Of a DNA stretch of 64,000 nt, positions 62,331 to 64,000 are shown in pieces (within the stretch, counting starts at the first letter, position 1; each line of letters opens with the position of its first letter). The notes under the pieces were generated by a model. It made no database searches. It was given only the letters and a program-made list of their open reading frames with translations, and had not been told where the DNA came from. The DNA comes from Flavobacterium sp. (GTDB lineage Bacteria; Bacteroidota; Bacteroidia; Flavobacteriales; Flavobacteriaceae), in contig NZ_JASLCE010000073.1 of the NCBI RefSeq assembly GCF_030146175.1, positions 15,732 to 79,731 on the forward strand. The letters are read 5' to 3'. The position numbers and the translations under genes were made by a program.

Positions 62331-62363
62331 ATACCTGTCAGGTTTTTGAAACCTGACAGGTAT
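62331..62363. repeat. Palindromic repeat copy 3 (inverted arm order)
   Basis: Perfect 15-base arms ATACCTGTCAGGTTT / AAACCTGACAGGTAT around a 3-base centre. Compared with the copies at 1468 and 24090, the central base of each arm is exchanged (CCTGTCAGG first, CCTGACAGG second). It lies after the GT9 gene and before the reductase terminator. Confidence 0.85.
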
Positions 62364-62382
62364 TTAAGCAGTTCTCAAATAA

Positions 62383-62408
62383 AAAAGCCTTTCATTCGAA
62401 AGGCTTTT
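62383..62408 (-). terminator. Terminator of the ferredoxin-reductase gene
   Basis: Eleven-base arms AAAAGCCTTTC / GAAAGGCTTTT with an ATTC loop, a few bases after the stop on the minus strand. Confidence 0.9.
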
Positions 62409-62414
62409 GTTATA

Positions 62415-63467
62415 TTATACATCATCGTAATCGATATAAATTTCATCGGAAGTCGGATGCGCCTGACACGTCAGGATTAATCCTTCGGCGATTTCGCGAT
62501 CGGTCAGAATGGAATTCTTTTTCATTTCAGCCGATCCACTCGTGATTCGTGCCAAACAACTGCTGCAAATTCCGCCCTGACAGGAATACGGAGCATCAAC
62601 ACCTTGTTTTAAAGCGGCTTCCAGAATCGTTTGTTTCTGCGCCATTTCAAACGTGGTTTCCTCATCGTCTACCAAAACGGTAATTTTGGTATGTCCGCCC
62701 AAGGTTTTTTCAATTTTGGTTTCGTTGGAGGATGTCGTAAAAAGCTCAAATTTGATATCTTTTTCCGCTACGTTGTTTTCTTTTAAAACAGTACTTACGG
62801 TAGCAATCATTTCCTCTGGTCCGCACAAATAATATTTGGCAAACGACAACGAAGCATGTTTGTTTTTGATTACAAAATTCACCGTCGATCGTTCGATACG
62901 GCCAAAAAGTGAATCTTCCGCACGCGCCTGACTAAATACATAGTGTACAAAAAAGCGACCGACGTATTGTAGTTGTAAATCGTGTAATTTTTTATAGAAA
63001 ATGGTGTCTTCCGGCGATTTATTTCCGTAAACCAAAACAAAAGTACTGTTTGGTTCGTTTTCCAAAACCGAAAGAATAATAGCCATTATTGGTGTAATAC
63101 CACTACCGGCTGCAAAAGCGGCATAACTACGCTGATTGTCGGCTTTCGGTTCGAACGTGAATTTTCCTTCCGGAACGCCAACCTCGATCGTATCACCGGC
63201 TTTTAATTTTTCATTGGCATAGGTCGAAAAGAAACCATCAGAAACCGCTTTAACTGCAATTCGCAATTCACCGCTGTTCGGCGAAGAACAGATCGAATAG
63301 GCCCTACGGATCTCTTTTCCGTCCGGGGAATATTTTAAGTTAAGATACTGACCTGCTATAAATTGGTATTCGGGCTGTAAAGATTCCGGAACCTCAAAAG
63401 AAACCGAAACGGCTTTTGCAGTCTCTCTTCTGACTTCTTTTACTGTTAATGCGTGAAATGTTGACAT
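62415..63467 (-). CDS. PaaE-like ferredoxin:NAD(P) reductase with 2Fe-2S domain
   Basis: A 350-residue flavoprotein. The FAD site is RRAYSICSS, the NAD(P) region AAGSGITPIMAIILS and YLCGPEEMI, and the C-terminal plant-type 2Fe-2S domain holds CQGGICSSC with a fourth Cys in LTCQAHP. This is the domain order of PaaE, the reductase of phenylacetyl-CoA epoxidase, but no other paa gene is in the window, so it may serve a different oxygenase or desaturase. A TACATTTG element on the minus strand (63485-63492) is 17 bases upstream. Confidence 0.85.
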   Translation of the reverse strand: MSTFHALTVKEVRRETAKAVSVSFEVPESLQPEYQFIAGQYLNLKYSPDGKEIRRAYSICSSPNSGELRIAVKAVSDGFFSTYANEKLKAGDTIEVGVPEGKFTFEPKADNQRSYAAFAAGSGITPIMAIILSVLENEPNSTFVLVYGNKSPEDTIFYKKLHDLQLQYVGRFFVHYVFSQARAEDSLFGRIERSTVNFVIKNKHASLSFAKYYLCGPEEMIATVSTVLKENNVAEKDIKFELFTTSSNETKIEKTLGGHTKITVLVDDEETTFEMAQKQTILEAALKQGVDAPYSCQGGICSSCLARITSGSAEMKKNSILTDREIAEGLILTCQAHPTSDEIYIDYDDV

Positions 63468-63484
63468 GGTATGTTTGTTTGCTA

Positions 63485-63492
63485 CAAATGTA
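63485..63492 (-). promoter_or_regulatory. -7 element of the reductase gene
   Basis: CAAATGTA on the plus strand, TACATTTG on the minus strand, 17 bases before the start codon. Confidence 0.5.
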
Positions 63493-63568
63493 CTAAACCT
63501 TAGCCCTTTTCGTAAATCTTATCACAAAAAATAATACATCAAATACAGATGCATAAATAACTTATGTA

Positions 63569-63576
63569 TATATTTG
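63569..63576 (+). promoter_or_regulatory. -7 element of the PadR gene
   Basis: TATATTTG, 18 bases before the ATG at 63595. The 127-base gap between the divergent reductase and regulator would be a natural operator site. Confidence 0.5.
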
Positions 63577-63594
63577 TTTACATTTTAAAAGAAG

Positions 63595-63930
63595 ATGAAA
63601 AATTCACAATTGTATAAAGGAAGCCTTACAACGATCATTATGAGGTTGTTAGAAGAAAACGGACGGATGTATGGCTATGAAATTACCCAAAAAGTAAAGC
63701 AACTAACCGATGGCGAGCTAAATGTGACCGAAGGAGCACTTTATCCGGCCTTACATAAACTGGAAGCCGAAGGTTTTTTGGATGTCGAAATGGAAAAAGC
63801 CGGCAATCGACTGCGGAAGTATTACAAACTCACCGAAAGCGGCGAAAAAGAAACGATAAACCGACTGGCCGAACTGGAAGCATTTATCCGGAATATGCAG
63901 GCATTGGTAAAACCGAATCTTGAATTATAA
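63595..63930 (+). CDS. PadR-family transcriptional regulator
   Basis: A 111-residue winged-helix protein: SLTTIIMRLLEENGRMYGYEI, the recognition region VTEGALYPALHKLEAEGFL and the wing AGNRLRKYYKLTESG are PadR signatures. The C-terminal helix is short, as in PadR-s1 members. In many Bacteroidetes such a PadR precedes a membrane-protein operon, which would lie beyond the window. It may instead or also control the divergent reductase gene. Confidence 0.9.
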   Translation: MKNSQLYKGSLTTIIMRLLEENGRMYGYEITQKVKQLTDGELNVTEGALYPALHKLEAEGFLDVEMEKAGNRLRKYYKLTESGEKETINRLAELEAFIRNMQALVKPNLEL

Positions 63931-63940
63931 TAAATAAAAA

Positions 63941-64000
63941 GATAAAAGATAAAAGATAAAAGATAAAAGATAAAAGATAAAAGATAAAAGATAAAAGATA
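63941..64000. repeat. Tandem heptamer repeat GATAAAA
   Basis: Eight perfect copies of GATAAAA plus four further bases, running off the window edge, 10 bases after the PadR stop. Its 7-base period and perfection suggest slippage-prone DNA. Unit number beyond the edge is unknown. Confidence 0.95.

Noticed and set aside
63941-64000. Tandem heptamers as a CRISPR array
   Set aside because: The unit is 7 bases with no spacers.

Overview
The window looks like a chromosomal segment of a Flavobacteriaceae bacterium, most likely Flavobacterium or a close relative. The support is A+T-rich non-coding DNA, Bacteroidetes-type promoters (TTG, about 18 bases, TAnnTTTG) upstream of several genes, and many protein families typical of this group (DUF4175, DUF6327, DUF6427, head-GIN, OmpH-like lipoprotein, TatA beside an M23-like protein, carboxypeptidase-regulatory-like domains). 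No transposase, integrase, phage module or CRISPR array was seen. The first gene is cut by the left edge, and a heptamer tandem repeat runs off the right edge.

Layout. 1-13.8 kb: core replication and translation genes (DNA polymerase III delta prime, PIF1-like helicase, OmpH lipoprotein, methyltransferase, mnmG, ybeY, DUF4175 protein, gltX). This part also carries a cluster of parS-like ParB-binding sites. One site matches the classical 16-mer exactly, one is a perfect palindrome overlapping the 3' end of ybeY, and one lies between the methyltransferase gene and mnmG. An 873-bp non-coding, A+T-rich gap sits between the divergent DUF4175 gene and gltX and holds repeated TTATTAACA 9-mers. Together these make 11.4-12.3 kb a good candidate for the replication origin. 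13.8-24.1 kb: housekeeping genes (SPFH protein, a three-gene YtxH/holin-like/DUF6327 unit, sterol-desaturase-like hydroxylase, glnS, folB, tRNA-Cys, LysE-type exporter, rnr, rpiB). 24.1-27.4 kb: a lipid-linked sugar unit (deacetylase, GT2, GT87-like membrane protein) and a DUF1294 gene. 27.5-35.4 kb: tex, tatA (only 58 residues), a degenerate M23 peptidase-like protein, an SdpI-like protein, a GH3-family adenylase and a 562-aa protein whose C-terminus resembles nucleoside phosphorylases.

35.4-57.3 kb is a surface polysaccharide locus. It has a chain-length-determinant-like protein, the complete dTDP-L-rhamnose pathway (rfbB-A-C-D), two O-antigen polymerase-like proteins, a Wzx-type flippase, several glycosyltransferases, an FkbM methyltransferase, a GDP-mannose 3,5-epimerase homologue with all key residues, a UDP-glucuronate decarboxylase (UDP-xylose supply), a polyprenyl-phosphate sugar-1-phosphate transferase to start the repeat unit, and a PaaK/CapK-like adenylating enzyme. 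A decayed 3' fragment of a second copy of the locus's large membrane protein lies at 48.6-48.76 kb and shows past rearrangement.

57.4-64 kb returns to metabolism: purD, two small membrane proteins, upp, a DUF4254-GT9 pair, a PaaE-like ferredoxin reductase and a divergent PadR regulator. A nearly perfect palindrome built on ACCTGACAGGT occurs three times, plus one decayed copy, always just after a gene.
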